Below, one piece after another: positions 9,506 to 17,326 of a DNA stretch of 64,000 nt (position 1 is the stretch's first letter; every line of letters begins with the position of its first letter). The stretch is from NCBI GenBank assembly GCA_022843925.1, contig JALHMS010000006.1, forward strand, positions 1 through 64,000, read 5' to 3'. This DNA is from Burkholderiales bacterium. Its GTDB lineage: Bacteria > Pseudomonadota > Gammaproteobacteria > Burkholderiales > Ga0077523. The notes under the pieces are model-generated. The model did not search any database. It worked only from the letters and a program-made list of their open reading frames with translations, and was not told the DNA's origin. The translations under genes and the position numbers were made by a program.

Positions 9506-10744
9506 CGCGGTGCCGCCTTCGGCGATCTTGTCGAGTATTCCCGCCAGCTCGCTCGTGCGGCTCGACCGGGAATGCTCGGCCACGATCGTCCGGGACGGGG
9601 CTGCGATGGAGCCGTCGCGCAGACCGTCCAGGAACGCCATGAGCGTCGTCGCGATCCGATCCGGCGCGTCGAGCGGGGCAATGTGCCGTACGCCAGCCCG
9701 CGCCAGCAGATCGGCAGTGTCGCCCCTGGGGTCAGTGAGGCCGAGCAGCGGGCGCTGTGCCCGGAGGTATTCGTAGACCTTGGCTGGAATCTGCTCGTTG
9801 CAATTGGCCGCCTGCATCACGAGCAGCCCATCCGCGCGCATCATCTCGCCCAAGGCTTCACGGTACGGGATCGCTGGCAGGCATTCCACGAACGATGAAA
9901 CCCCGAGGCGATCGGCGATGCCCAGGACGAGCCTGTCGTGGGCCGGCGCTCGGAATCGGATCCGCAGGGTATCGGGGGAGATGCGGCCGGATTTCCAGAG
10001 CATCGCGAGCGTTTCGAAGAACTGGGTCGGATCGCGTTCGACCGGATAGATCACCCCGCTGTGGAGCAGCGTCGTCGCCCCGGGGACCAAGGGTTCGCCG
10101 CCGGCTATGCCGGTGAAGCTCTCCTCGTCGAAACCGTTCTCGATGACACGGATCCGTCCGGCGTTCTCTGGGTAGCGGGATCTATACATGTCGGCGGCTC
10201 CCCGGGTGGTGAAGACAGAACACGCTGCCTGTGCGACGGCGGAACGCTCGATACGCTCGAAAGCCGCCCAGGTCCTCGGGTCCTCGGGGTAGCCGTCCTG
10301 GGCCATGGGATCCCGGAAATCCGCGATCCACGGCAGACCGGAAAGCCTGTGCAACCGATCGGCCACGCGGTGTGCCGTGGCAATCGGGTAAGTGCTCCAG
10401 ATGACTGCAGGCCGGTGTTGCCGGATGAGGCGCAGGCCTGCCGGCACCGCGCCGAGGGCCCATGACTTCCATCGGTCGGGTCTCGCCAGAATGCCCGGGT
10501 ATCGTCCGCCGATCGCAAGGTGCCGGGCGGTATCCAGCGCGAACGCCCGTTCGACAACGACGCTCTCGGGGACGTCCTTCAGGAGATCCTGACTGGTCTT
10601 CTCGTAGGCTCGAGGATGGGCGGTCAGTACGATGGGTTCCCAGCCGAAGCGAGGCAGTTGCTGAACGAAGCGCAGCGTCCGCTGGACGCCACTGCTGCCC
10701 GCGAAGGGCGGGAAATGGAACGCGATCATCAGGATCGAAGGCAC
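9491..10744 (-). CDS. Glycosyltransferase (GT4-like) of the XrtA-associated operon
   Basis: Predicted cytoplasmic GT-B glycosyltransferase of 417 residues that transfers a sugar from a nucleotide donor, probably during exopolysaccharide repeat assembly. The N-terminal domain opens with PSILMIAFHFPPFAGSSGVQ, the typical GT4 start with a glycine-rich acceptor loop. The C-terminal part has the donor-site stretch EQIPAKVYEYLRAQRPLLGL, with the E-x7-E-like pattern of GT4 enzymes. I chose the GTG at 10744, which begins the homology and leaves 31 bases to the upstream hydrolase gene; longer starts would run into that gene. It is the last gene of the leftward operon acp-hydrolase 2-hydrolase 1-GT. 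Confidence 0.82.
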   Translation of the reverse strand: MPSILMIAFHFPPFAGSSGVQRTLRFVQQLPRFGWEPIVLTAHPRAYEKTSQDLLKDVPESVVVERAFALDTARHLAIGGRYPGILARPDRWKSWALGAVPAGLRLIRQHRPAVIWSTYPIATAHRVADRLHRLSGLPWIADFRDPMAQDGYPEDPRTWAAFERIERSAVAQAACSVFTTRGAADMYRSRYPENAGRIRVIENGFDEESFTGIAGGEPLVPGATTLLHSGVIYPVERDPTQFFETLAMLWKSGRISPDTLRIRFRAPAHDRLVLGIADRLGVSSFVECLPAIPYREALGEMMRADGLLVMQAANCNEQIPAKVYEYLRAQRPLLGLTDPRGDTADLLARAGVRHIAPLDAPDRIATTLMAFLDGLRDGSIAAPSRTIVAEHSRSSRTSELAGILDKIAEGGTASRGF

Positions 10745-10775
10745 GGGACCAGGATTTCCGGAAGTGTGGCGCGCC

Positions 10776-11666
10776 CTATTCGGCGCTGGGCATGGTCGAA
10801 CCGTCGTCGACCCCATCGATTGTCACCGCCCGCCGTACCCAGGCAACCGTCTCGGCGGCGACCCGGTCCCGCAGTGCGCGGGTCGAAAACGTGTGGTCCG
10901 CCTCCGGAATGTCCACGCGGCTGAGCTTGCTGGAAGAGAGTCGCTCTCGCCAAGAGTCCCGCGCGGCCGAATATTCGGCGAACTCGCGCGCGGTGAGGTC
11001 CCGCCCGCTCATCACCAGCAACGAGGGGCCCGGGAACTGGCGCCAGCCAGCCAGCATGCGGTCCTGGAAGCTGCGGTGATCGAGCGGTGCAGATCGCCGT
11101 CCGTCGAGCACCGCACGCGAGGTCCGCAGCAGGCTCCCGGCCGAAGCGCGCCATTGCACGCCACCCCGTAGAAGCTTGCGCCAGAACGCCCGTTCCATCA
11201 GGCGCTTCACGTAGTAGTGCTTCATCTGGGTCACCGCCTGGGTCTGCGCGTCCCGGACCCACGGATTCAGCAGCACTAGGCCTCTCACCCGGGAATCCGT
11301 CGGCGCATAGATCAGCGCTGCCGAAGCCGCATCGCAGAGCCCCCAGATGACGACTCCTCGAAGTCTGGGTTCCGCGGTCATGAAGACCGACACTGCAGCA
11401 CGGAGATCGTCGTCGACCGCATCGAAGGCCCGCCGATCGCCGCCCGCATCGCCCATGCCTCGGTAATCGAACCGGAATGCCGGTATGCCCTGACGCGCCA
11501 GGTGCCGGGCGAGCAGCGTGAACTGCCTGTGACTCCCGGCCCGATACTGCGGGCCGCCGACCACGATCACCACGCCGACGTTTCCGGGCGCCTCCGAGCG
11601 GCTCAGGATGCCGACCAGCGGATCATCCTGGCAGTGGAAGACCAGCGCTTCCTCGGATGGCGTCAT
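10776..11666 (-). CDS. Exosortase A system-associated hydrolase 1
   Basis: Alpha/beta-hydrolase of 296 residues in the family named hydrolase 1, exosortase A system-associated. The core GVVIVVGGPQYRAGSHRQF followed by FRFDYRGMGDAGG is diagnostic. WGLCDAASAALIY occupies the nucleophile elbow, where the usual G-x-S-x-G reads G-L-C-D-A; a cysteine stands in the nucleophile position, as I recall from this family. The C-terminal ADHTFSTRALRD could supply the catalytic histidine. The ATG at 11666 overlaps the stop of hydrolase 2 by four bases (ATGA), so the pair is probably translationally coupled. The substrate is unknown; an acyl-thioester or lipid intermediate made with the neighbouring ACP and ligase is an inference. 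Confidence 0.88.
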   Translation of the reverse strand: MTPSEEALVFHCQDDPLVGILSRSEAPGNVGVVIVVGGPQYRAGSHRQFTLLARHLARQGIPAFRFDYRGMGDAGGDRRAFDAVDDDLRAAVSVFMTAEPRLRGVVIWGLCDAASAALIYAPTDSRVRGLVLLNPWVRDAQTQAVTQMKHYYVKRLMERAFWRKLLRGGVQWRASAGSLLRTSRAVLDGRRSAPLDHRSFQDRMLAGWRQFPGPSLLVMSGRDLTAREFAEYSAARDSWRERLSSSKLSRVDIPEADHTFSTRALRDRVAAETVAWVRRAVTIDGVDDGSTMPSAE

Positions 11667-12484
11667 GCCGGCACGGCCTCGAGGGCGGTGGCCGACGCCT
11701 CCGCGATCGCCGTGTTCTCGGCGATCTCCTGGGTGAGCCAGAACTGCTCGCCGACGACATGCTGCAGGTCCACCGAGGTGCCGCGCGTGGCCCACGCCTC
11801 CGCGATCCGCAGGCTGGCGGGTGAGGGGGCACCGGCCGGATCCGGTCCGGTCTCCAACCAGTTGGTTGCTCGCGGCGGAGTCTGCCAATGCTGCAGATTG
11901 ACGGCGGCCATCGGCAGTACAAGGTCAGGATTCAACTCATAGCCGGCGATCTCGAGGGTTTGACCGGAGGCGAGTTGGGCGCGCAGACCTTTGGTCGTGG
12001 TGCCCTCGATCCCCGCGAAGGCATCCGCGGCGACCTTGAGTCGCAGAAGCTGTGTCAGGTGCGCGTCCCCCGAAGTCACCGGGTGCCAGAGCAGAAGATG
12101 GTCCGCGGGGCGATCGAGTGCCGGGAGCAGCAGAGCACCGGCCCGGAGCGCCCAGAGTGTCAGGGGGCAGGGGAACTTCTCGGCTGCGCGGGCGATCGCG
12201 AAGTTCGCGTCCGCCGTCCAGTGCGCCCAGGTGGCGTCGCCGAATTCGCCTTCGCTATCCCCGGTGCCAGCGGGATCGAATGTGTACACCGCGAACCCGC
12301 GGCTCGCGAAGCGCCGCGCAGCGATGGCGACTGTGCGTCGGGACTTGTTCATCTCCTCGCCGAACGGCGGAAGCAGCACCACCGCCCGGCGGGGCGCCAT
12401 GTCGACCGGCGCCCACTCGTTCGTGAAGCGGTGACCGTCCGGGAACTCCTCGAACCCAGCGCTGTAGCGTACGCCGCAGGCCAT
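11663..12484 (-). CDS. Exosortase A system-associated hydrolase 2
   Basis: Alpha/beta-hydrolase-like protein of 273 residues, matching the companion family named hydrolase 2, exosortase A system-associated. Typical parts are VVLLPPFGEEMNKSRR near residue 40, where the oxyanion region would be, then FDPAGTGDSEGEF and WALRAGALLL. The nucleophile-elbow position carries no serine (L-R-A-G-A), so classical hydrolase activity is doubtful. It starts three bases after the acyl carrier protein stop and overlaps hydrolase 1 by four bases. The fixed ACP-hydrolase pairing suggests a shared pathway that makes or removes an acyl group in the exopolysaccharide/exosortase system. Confidence 0.87.
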   Translation of the reverse strand: MACGVRYSAGFEEFPDGHRFTNEWAPVDMAPRRAVVLLPPFGEEMNKSRRTVAIAARRFASRGFAVYTFDPAGTGDSEGEFGDATWAHWTADANFAIARAAEKFPCPLTLWALRAGALLLPALDRPADHLLLWHPVTSGDAHLTQLLRLKVAADAFAGIEGTTTKGLRAQLASGQTLEIAGYELNPDLVLPMAAVNLQHWQTPPRATNWLETGPDPAGAPSPASLRIAEAWATRGTSVDLQHVVGEQFWLTQEIAENTAIAEASATALEAVPA

Positions 12485-12487
12485 GGT

Positions 12488-12751
12488 TCAGGCTTGCAAC
12501 TTGCTCTCCACGAACAGCGAGAGCGAGCCGAACGTCGCAAAGGTCTGTGCGTCGATTTCGTCGTCTTCCACAGTGAATCCGAACCGGTCTTCCAAGGCAG
12601 TGAGCACATTGATGACGGCCATGGAGTCCAATTCGGGGATGGCCCCGAGCAGCTTGGAATCCGGTGTCAACTGTGCTGCTCGCGGCCCGAGGGAAAGCGT
12701 CTGATCGAGAATGCCACGCAGGGCGTCGAGTGTGCTTTGTGAGGCGGTCAT
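12488..12751 (-). CDS. Acyl carrier protein of the XrtA-associated operon
   Basis: Small acidic carrier protein of 87 residues. The phosphopantetheine attachment site is Ser43 in ELDSMAVINVL, and the surrounding four-helix pattern with acidic helix II (LEDRFGFTVEDDEID) is normal for acyl carrier proteins. I chose the ATG at 12751 because the ACP homology begins there. It is the first gene of the leftward operon. A good sigma-54 type promoter lies about 40 bases upstream on the same strand. Its likely partner is the divergent acyl-CoA ligase/AMP-forming enzyme, which could load an acyl or aminoacyl group onto it; this is inferred from context. Confidence 0.88.
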   Translation of the reverse strand: MTASQSTLDALRGILDQTLSLGPRAAQLTPDSKLLGAIPELDSMAVINVLTALEDRFGFTVEDDEIDAQTFATFGSLSLFVESKLQA

Positions 12752-13459
12752 GGATTTTCTGGGTGGATGGTGAAGCCGAGTGTCGAACTCTCGCAAGTAT
12801 CTTACCAACCCCCTTGCATTCAACTTCGTTGCTTTGGCTGGCTCTGTCTGCCTGCGGCGGGTTGCCAACCGCCGCAACCTGTTCTTCTTTCGAACCGCCA
12901 TCTTTTCGTCCAGTCCTGCGACACCTCTGGCGATGTGCGCGAAGCTGCAGGCGCTTCCTATCGATTTCGGTGTTGCTGCCATGTCCGCATCCGCTGGGAG
13001 CCTGACTCTTCCTGAATCCTCCGGAAATGCGGTCGGTGTACGTCAGCACGAGCAAGCGGCGCACGGGAGACTCGTCCCGGAACCTGTGGGTAAGCCGTCG
13101 GGGCAACGCATCCTTGCGTCGCTCCGGGACCGCAGGCCGCAGGGATCCTTCTACAGATATGGAACCGTACAGGCGCCTGGAGTGCTGGATCCGCGTTCGC
13201 TGGACCATCCGCAGGGTCTCTTCGTCTGCAGTCGATTCGCGTCGACGTGATGCCCACACGCGAACGCAGGTTCTCGGAGCGATCGCTGAACCGTGCTTCG
13301 GGTGCGGGCACTTCAGTCTGTTCGCCCGGAAAACGTTAGTGGATGGTGGGGTCTCCCAGCGGAGCAGGCCCGTTTCTCGCGCAGAGGCTTCCCACCGTTG
13401 GCGTTCCTCCGAGCCATAAGGGCACTGGACGCCGATCAATTGACGGACAAGCGAACAAC
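12752..13459. other. Long divergent intergenic region of the XrtA operons
   Basis: About 700 bases separate the ACP operon from the ligase operon. Several open frames cross it on both strands (for example 12780-13250 rightward), but their products have no recognisable domain, are Arg/Ser-rich and look like non-coding reading. Apart from the sigma-54 type promoter at 12792-12807 I found no convincing regulatory element. The length suggests binding sites for an upstream activator such as PrsR. Confidence 0.5.
12792..12807 (-). promoter_or_regulatory. Sigma-54 type promoter for the ACP operon
   Basis: On the minus strand the sequence reads TGGTAAGATACTTGCG. GG and GC are separated by exactly 10 bases, and both TGG (-24) and TTGC (-12) match the RpoN consensus. 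Transcription would begin near 12781, about 30 bases before the ACP start codon. Confidence 0.6.
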
Positions 13460-15061
13460 ATGACAGCTATCGTAAGAACCCTGGTCAGCGATCTCGTCCG
13501 ACCGGACGGCAGGGAATCGCGAATCGCGCTCCGCTACGATGGGGCGGATGTCACTTACGGCGCGCTCCAGGCCACGTGCGAAGCCTATGCTCGGACACTG
13601 CTCGGGCTGGGGCTCGGGCGTGGGGAGCGAGTCGCCGTCTACCTCGACAAGCGGATCGAGACCGTGGTGGGGATGTTCGGTGCGTCCCTTGCCGGACTGG
13701 TGTTCGTGCCAGTGAACCCGCTGCTGAAAGGCGAGCAGGTCGGCCACATCCTTCGCGACTGCAATGTCCGGGTGCTGCTGACGTCCCCCGACCGATACGA
13801 GTTGACCCGCCCGGTGCTCGAGGCGTGCGAGGATCTCCGCCATGTCATCCTGGTCGATGCGGAGTCCGGCGGGGTGGCCAAGGGTCACGATGTCATCGGA
13901 TGGAGTGACGCCGCGGCACCTTCGGCGCAGGCCTTCTGTGCGCATCGGAGCATCGACGTCGATCTGGCTGCCATCTTCTACACGAGCGGGAGCACCGGCA
14001 AACCGAAGGGCGTGATGTTGTCGCACCGGAACATCGTGACTGGCGCGACGAGTGTTTCCAGCTACCTCGAGAATCACGACGAAGACCGGTTGCTGGCCGC
14101 TCTGCCCTTGTCCTTCGACGCAGGGTTCAGCCAGTTGACCACGAGTTTTCACGTGGGAGCGTGTGCGGTCCTCCACAACTACTTTCTGGCGCGCGACACC
14201 GTCAAGGCACTCGCCCGCGAGCGAATCACGGGCCTCACCGCGGTTCCGCCCCTCTGGTTTCAGTTGATCCAGCAGGTCTGGCCCGAGGCGATCGCGGACC
14301 ATCTCCGATACATCGCGAACACCGGTGGGCGCATGCCTCGCACGACGCTGGAAGCGCTTCGCGGCCGGCTGCCGCGGACCAGGGCGTTCCTGATGTACGG
14401 TCTGACGGAGGCTTTCCGCTCCACCTACCTTCCCCCCGAGGAGGTTGACCGCCGGCCAGACTCCATCGGCAAGGCCATCCCGAACGCCGAGATCCTGGTG
14501 CTTCGCGACGACGGCACGCGCTGCGAGCCCCGCGAGCATGGCGAACTGGTACATCGCGGCGCGCTGGTGGGAATGGGCTACTGGAACGACGTCGCCAAGA
14601 CCGCAGAGCGGTACAAGCCGTTGCCGGGCCGCGAGGCCGGCTTCGTGATTCCGGAGATGGCTGTGTTTTCCGGCGATACCGTCTACGCTGACGAAGAGGG
14701 CTATCTCTACTTCGTCGGGCGACGCGATGAGATGATCAAGACTTCGGGATACCGAGTGAGTCCGACCGAGATCGAGGAGGTCATCTACCGAACTGGACTG
14801 GTGGCGGAGGTGGCGGCCCTGGGTGTCCAGCACGATCAGTACGGGCAGGCGGTGGTGCTGGTGGCCGTGCCTGCCGACGGGAGTGGTATCGATGAGGTCG
14901 CCCTCCGGACCGCGTGCCAACAGTCCCTGCCCGCCTACATGGTGCCGAAGCACATCGACCTTCGGATCGGCTCCCTGCCCCGTAACCCGAACGGCAAGAT
15001 CGACCGGAAGCTCCTTGCCGACGAGTTTCGCGATCTTTTCGCCGAGACGGCAGCTCCATGA
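13460..15061 (+). CDS. Acyl-CoA ligase (AMP-forming), exosortase A system-associated
   Basis: Adenylate-forming enzyme of 533 residues that activates a carboxylate with ATP and passes it to CoA or, more likely here, to the divergent acyl carrier protein. The ATP-binding loop is YTSGSTGKPKGVMLSH, followed by YGLTEAFRSTYLP and, at the C-terminus, the catalytic-lysine motif RNPNGKIDRKLL. The ATG at 13460 begins the family-like sequence MTAIVRTLVSDL. It is first in a chain of overlapping genes, and its stop overlaps the decarboxylase start by four bases. Ligase, PLP decarboxylase, hydrolases and ACP recur together beside XrtA loci in many proteobacteria; the product is unknown. Confidence 0.9.
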   Translation: MTAIVRTLVSDLVRPDGRESRIALRYDGADVTYGALQATCEAYARTLLGLGLGRGERVAVYLDKRIETVVGMFGASLAGLVFVPVNPLLKGEQVGHILRDCNVRVLLTSPDRYELTRPVLEACEDLRHVILVDAESGGVAKGHDVIGWSDAAAPSAQAFCAHRSIDVDLAAIFYTSGSTGKPKGVMLSHRNIVTGATSVSSYLENHDEDRLLAALPLSFDAGFSQLTTSFHVGACAVLHNYFLARDTVKALARERITGLTAVPPLWFQLIQQVWPEAIADHLRYIANTGGRMPRTTLEALRGRLPRTRAFLMYGLTEAFRSTYLPPEEVDRRPDSIGKAIPNAEILVLRDDGTRCEPREHGELVHRGALVGMGYWNDVAKTAERYKPLPGREAGFVIPEMAVFSGDTVYADEEGYLYFVGRRDEMIKTSGYRVSPTEIEEVIYRTGLVAEVAALGVQHDQYGQAVVLVAVPADGSGIDEVALRTACQQSLPAYMVPKHIDLRIGSLPRNPNGKIDRKLLADEFRDLFAETAAP

Positions 15062-16305
15062 ACGCTCCCGTGAACGACTTGCTTGCGGCAGGCGTGTGTG
15101 TGAATCCCTTTCCTGTCGAGAACGGTGAACTCGTCGTCGGTGGCATGCCCCTCAGCCGTCTCGCCGCACGCGTGGGTCGTACGCCGTTCTATGCCTACGA
15201 CCGTGGGTTGCTTATCGCGCATGCGCGCGCACTCCGTGCGCTGCTTCCCCCCGCGATCCATCTGCACTACGCGATGAAGGCGAACCCGATGCCGGCCCTC
15301 GTGCAGACCATGGTCGGGTTGATGGACGGGCTGGACCTGGCTTCCGCGGGCGAGATGAAGGTCGCGCTCGATGCAGGTTGCGATCCCCGTGTGATGAGTT
15401 TCGCGGGTCCTGGGAAGCGGCCCGAGGAACTCTGGCAGGCCGTGGCAGCCGGGTGCACGATCAACATCGAGTCGGATGCCGAACTCCCCCACATCCGTGC
15501 GGCCGCGGATGGTTTGGGTGTGCGGCCGCGCGTTGCGGTCAGGGTGAATCCGGATTTCGAACTGAAATCTTCAGGGATGAAGATGGCGGGTGGACCGAAG
15601 CAGTTCGGCATCGACGCGGAGCGGGTGCCGACAACGCTTGGATCGATCGGTCGCGAAGGTTTCGAGTTCGTCGGATTTCATCTGTACAGCGGTTCGCAGA
15701 CTCTGCGGTCGGAAGCGATCTGCGACGCGCAGCGAAAGACGCTCGAGCTCGCCGTTCGACTGGCACAGGACGCGCCCGGGCCCGTCCAGGTACTCAACAT
15801 GGGTGGTGGATTCGGTGTTCCCTACTTCCCAGGCGATGTGCCACTCGACGTCGCGCCTGTTGCCGAGAATCTCCGCGTGCTCGCCGAGGAGGCCAGGACA
15901 ACTCTTCCGGGTGCCACCCTGGTCATCGAACTCGGTCGATATCTCGTGGCGCACTCGGGCATCTATGTCGCGAAGGTGCTCGATCGCAAGGTGTCGCGCG
16001 GGCAGGTCTTCCTGGTGACCGATGGCGGGCTGCACCACCATCTCGCCGCGTCCGGCAATTTCGGGCAGGTGATCCGGAAGAACTATCCCGTCGTCGTCGG
16101 GACACGGATGGATGCGACGGACACCGAGTCGTCCTCCATCGTGGGCCCGCTGTGCACCCCACTCGATCTGCTTGGCGACCGCATGGAGTTACCCCGGGCC
16201 GAGCCCGGAGACTTGGTCTGCGTGCTGATGTCCGGCGCCTATGGCTATACGTCGAGCCCCCACCTGTTTCTCAGCCACCCCGCGCCAGTCGAGGTCCTTG
16301 TATGA
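15058..16305 (+). CDS. PLP-dependent decarboxylase, exosortase A system-associated
   Basis: Fold-type III (alanine racemase-like) PLP enzyme of 415 residues, related to diaminopimelate and ornithine decarboxylases. Lys74 in HYAMKANPMPALV is the expected PLP lysine. The phosphate-binding glycine loop is NMGGGFGVPYF, and the C-terminal MSGAYGYTSSPHLFLSH stretch holds the second-subunit active-site region. It belongs to the group annotated as pyridoxal-dependent decarboxylase, exosortase A system-associated. It overlaps the ligase by ATGA and is probably translationally coupled. The substrate would be an amino acid giving an amine, possibly attached to the acyl group made by its neighbours; that is inference. 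Confidence 0.9.
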   Translation: MNAPVNDLLAAGVCVNPFPVENGELVVGGMPLSRLAARVGRTPFYAYDRGLLIAHARALRALLPPAIHLHYAMKANPMPALVQTMVGLMDGLDLASAGEMKVALDAGCDPRVMSFAGPGKRPEELWQAVAAGCTINIESDAELPHIRAAADGLGVRPRVAVRVNPDFELKSSGMKMAGGPKQFGIDAERVPTTLGSIGREGFEFVGFHLYSGSQTLRSEAICDAQRKTLELAVRLAQDAPGPVQVLNMGGGFGVPYFPGDVPLDVAPVAENLRVLAEEARTTLPGATLVIELGRYLVAHSGIYVAKVLDRKVSRGQVFLVTDGGLHHHLAASGNFGQVIRKNYPVVVGTRMDATDTESSSIVGPLCTPLDLLGDRMELPRAEPGDLVCVLMSGAYGYTSSPHLFLSHPAPVEVLV

Positions 16306-16358
16306 CCATCGTCGAGCCGACTCCGTCGATCCGGGAGTGTCCGTGGCGGCGCGTCTGA
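16302..16358 (+). CDS. Possible 18-codon coupling ORF before the deacetylase
   Basis: A tiny open frame (MTIVEPTPSIRECPWRRV) starts at an ATGA overlap with the decarboxylase stop, exactly as the other genes of this operon do, and ends inside the deacetylase start region. It may be a translational-coupling ORF that carries ribosomes to the GTG at 16343. Alternatively it is the original start of the deacetylase, separated by a frameshift near 16340. The sequence alone does not decide this. Confidence 0.3.
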   Translation: MTIVEPTPSIRECPWRRV

Positions 16359-17326
16359 GTCCGTACCGACTACTGTCGCCCGGCGGTGCAACGGCCAAGC
16401 TGGATATCTTCATTTTTCATCGGGTGTATCCGAGCATCGATCCGTTGGCTCCGGGCGAACCCGATGTGGCGCGCTTCGAGCGGTTGATCCGCTTCCTCTC
16501 CGTGGCATGCACCCTGCTGCCGCTCGCCGAGGCTGGCGATCGCCTCGCAGCAGGCACTCTGCCCGCCGCAGCTGCCTGCATCACATTCGACGATGGCTAT
16601 GCGGACAACCTGACGCTTGCCGCGCCGATCCTCGCGCGGTTCAATGCGCCCGCCACGATTTTCGTCGCCACGGGATACCTCGACGGGGGGCGGATGTGGA
16701 ACGACACGGTGATCGAGTCGATCCGCAGCACTTCGGCCGACAGGCTGGACCTCGGGGACCTCGGGCTGCCTGTCGTAGAGTTGACGACGATCGAACAGAG
16801 GCGCGAGGCGATCGGCATGCTGCTGCCCCTGATCAAGTACCGCTCCGTGGAGGAGCGAATCTTCCTGTCCGACGCAATCGCGCGCCGGGCCCGTGTGACC
16901 CCTCCTTCCGACCTGATGCTGACCACTCCCCGAATGCGCGAACTCGCGGCCGCCAGGAATATCACCATCGGAGCGCACACCAGGCGTCATCCGATCCTCG
17001 CCTCTGCTCCTTCCGATGAGGCCCAAGCAGAAATTTCGGGTTCTCGCACAGATCTCGAGGCCATACTGCAGAGGGGCGTGGATCTGTTTGCCTATCCCAA
17101 TGGGCGCCCCGACAAGGACTACCGGGCCGAGCATGTGGAAATGGTGCGGAAGGCAGGTTTCCGCTACGCCGTGAGTACGGCTCAGGGGGTGGCATCCGCA
17201 CCGGCGGATCCACTGCAGTTGCCACGGTTCACGCCGTGGGGCGAAACGCTTCCGAAGTTCAGCCTCCAGTTGGCGCGCGCCCTCTGGCGAGCCCCGGCAT
17301 CCCGGACGCTCCAGGTGGCTGCATGA
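16343..17326 (+). CDS. Polysaccharide deacetylase (NodB-type)
   Basis: Carbohydrate esterase family 4 protein of 327 residues that would remove N- or O-acetyl groups from the polysaccharide or a precursor. Visible NodB motifs are ITFDDGYADN (catalytic Asp and first metal Asp), GAHTRRHPIL (metal histidines) and FAYPNGRPDKDY. No signal peptide is evident, so it may act in the cytoplasm or at the membrane face. I placed the start at the GTG at 16343 because GGGAG lies five bases upstream; another GTG at 16337 is possible. Its stop overlaps the asparagine-synthase-like gene by ATGA. It differs from the usual XrtA deacetylase, which begins with an IDVED-type motif. Confidence 0.83.
   Translation: MAARLSPYRLLSPGGATAKLDIFIFHRVYPSIDPLAPGEPDVARFERLIRFLSVACTLLPLAEAGDRLAAGTLPAAAACITFDDGYADNLTLAAPILARFNAPATIFVATGYLDGGRMWNDTVIESIRSTSADRLDLGDLGLPVVELTTIEQRREAIGMLLPLIKYRSVEERIFLSDAIARRARVTPPSDLMLTTPRMRELAAARNITIGAHTRRHPILASAPSDEAQAEISGSRTDLEAILQRGVDLFAYPNGRPDKDYRAEHVEMVRKAGFRYAVSTAQGVASAPADPLQLPRFTPWGETLPKFSLQLARALWRAPASRTLQVAA

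Noticed and set aside
12255-13439. A 394-codon leftward open frame across the ACP/ligase divergent region
   Set aside because: It overlaps hydrolase 2 and the ACP in another frame, and its product is Arg/Ser-rich without homology.
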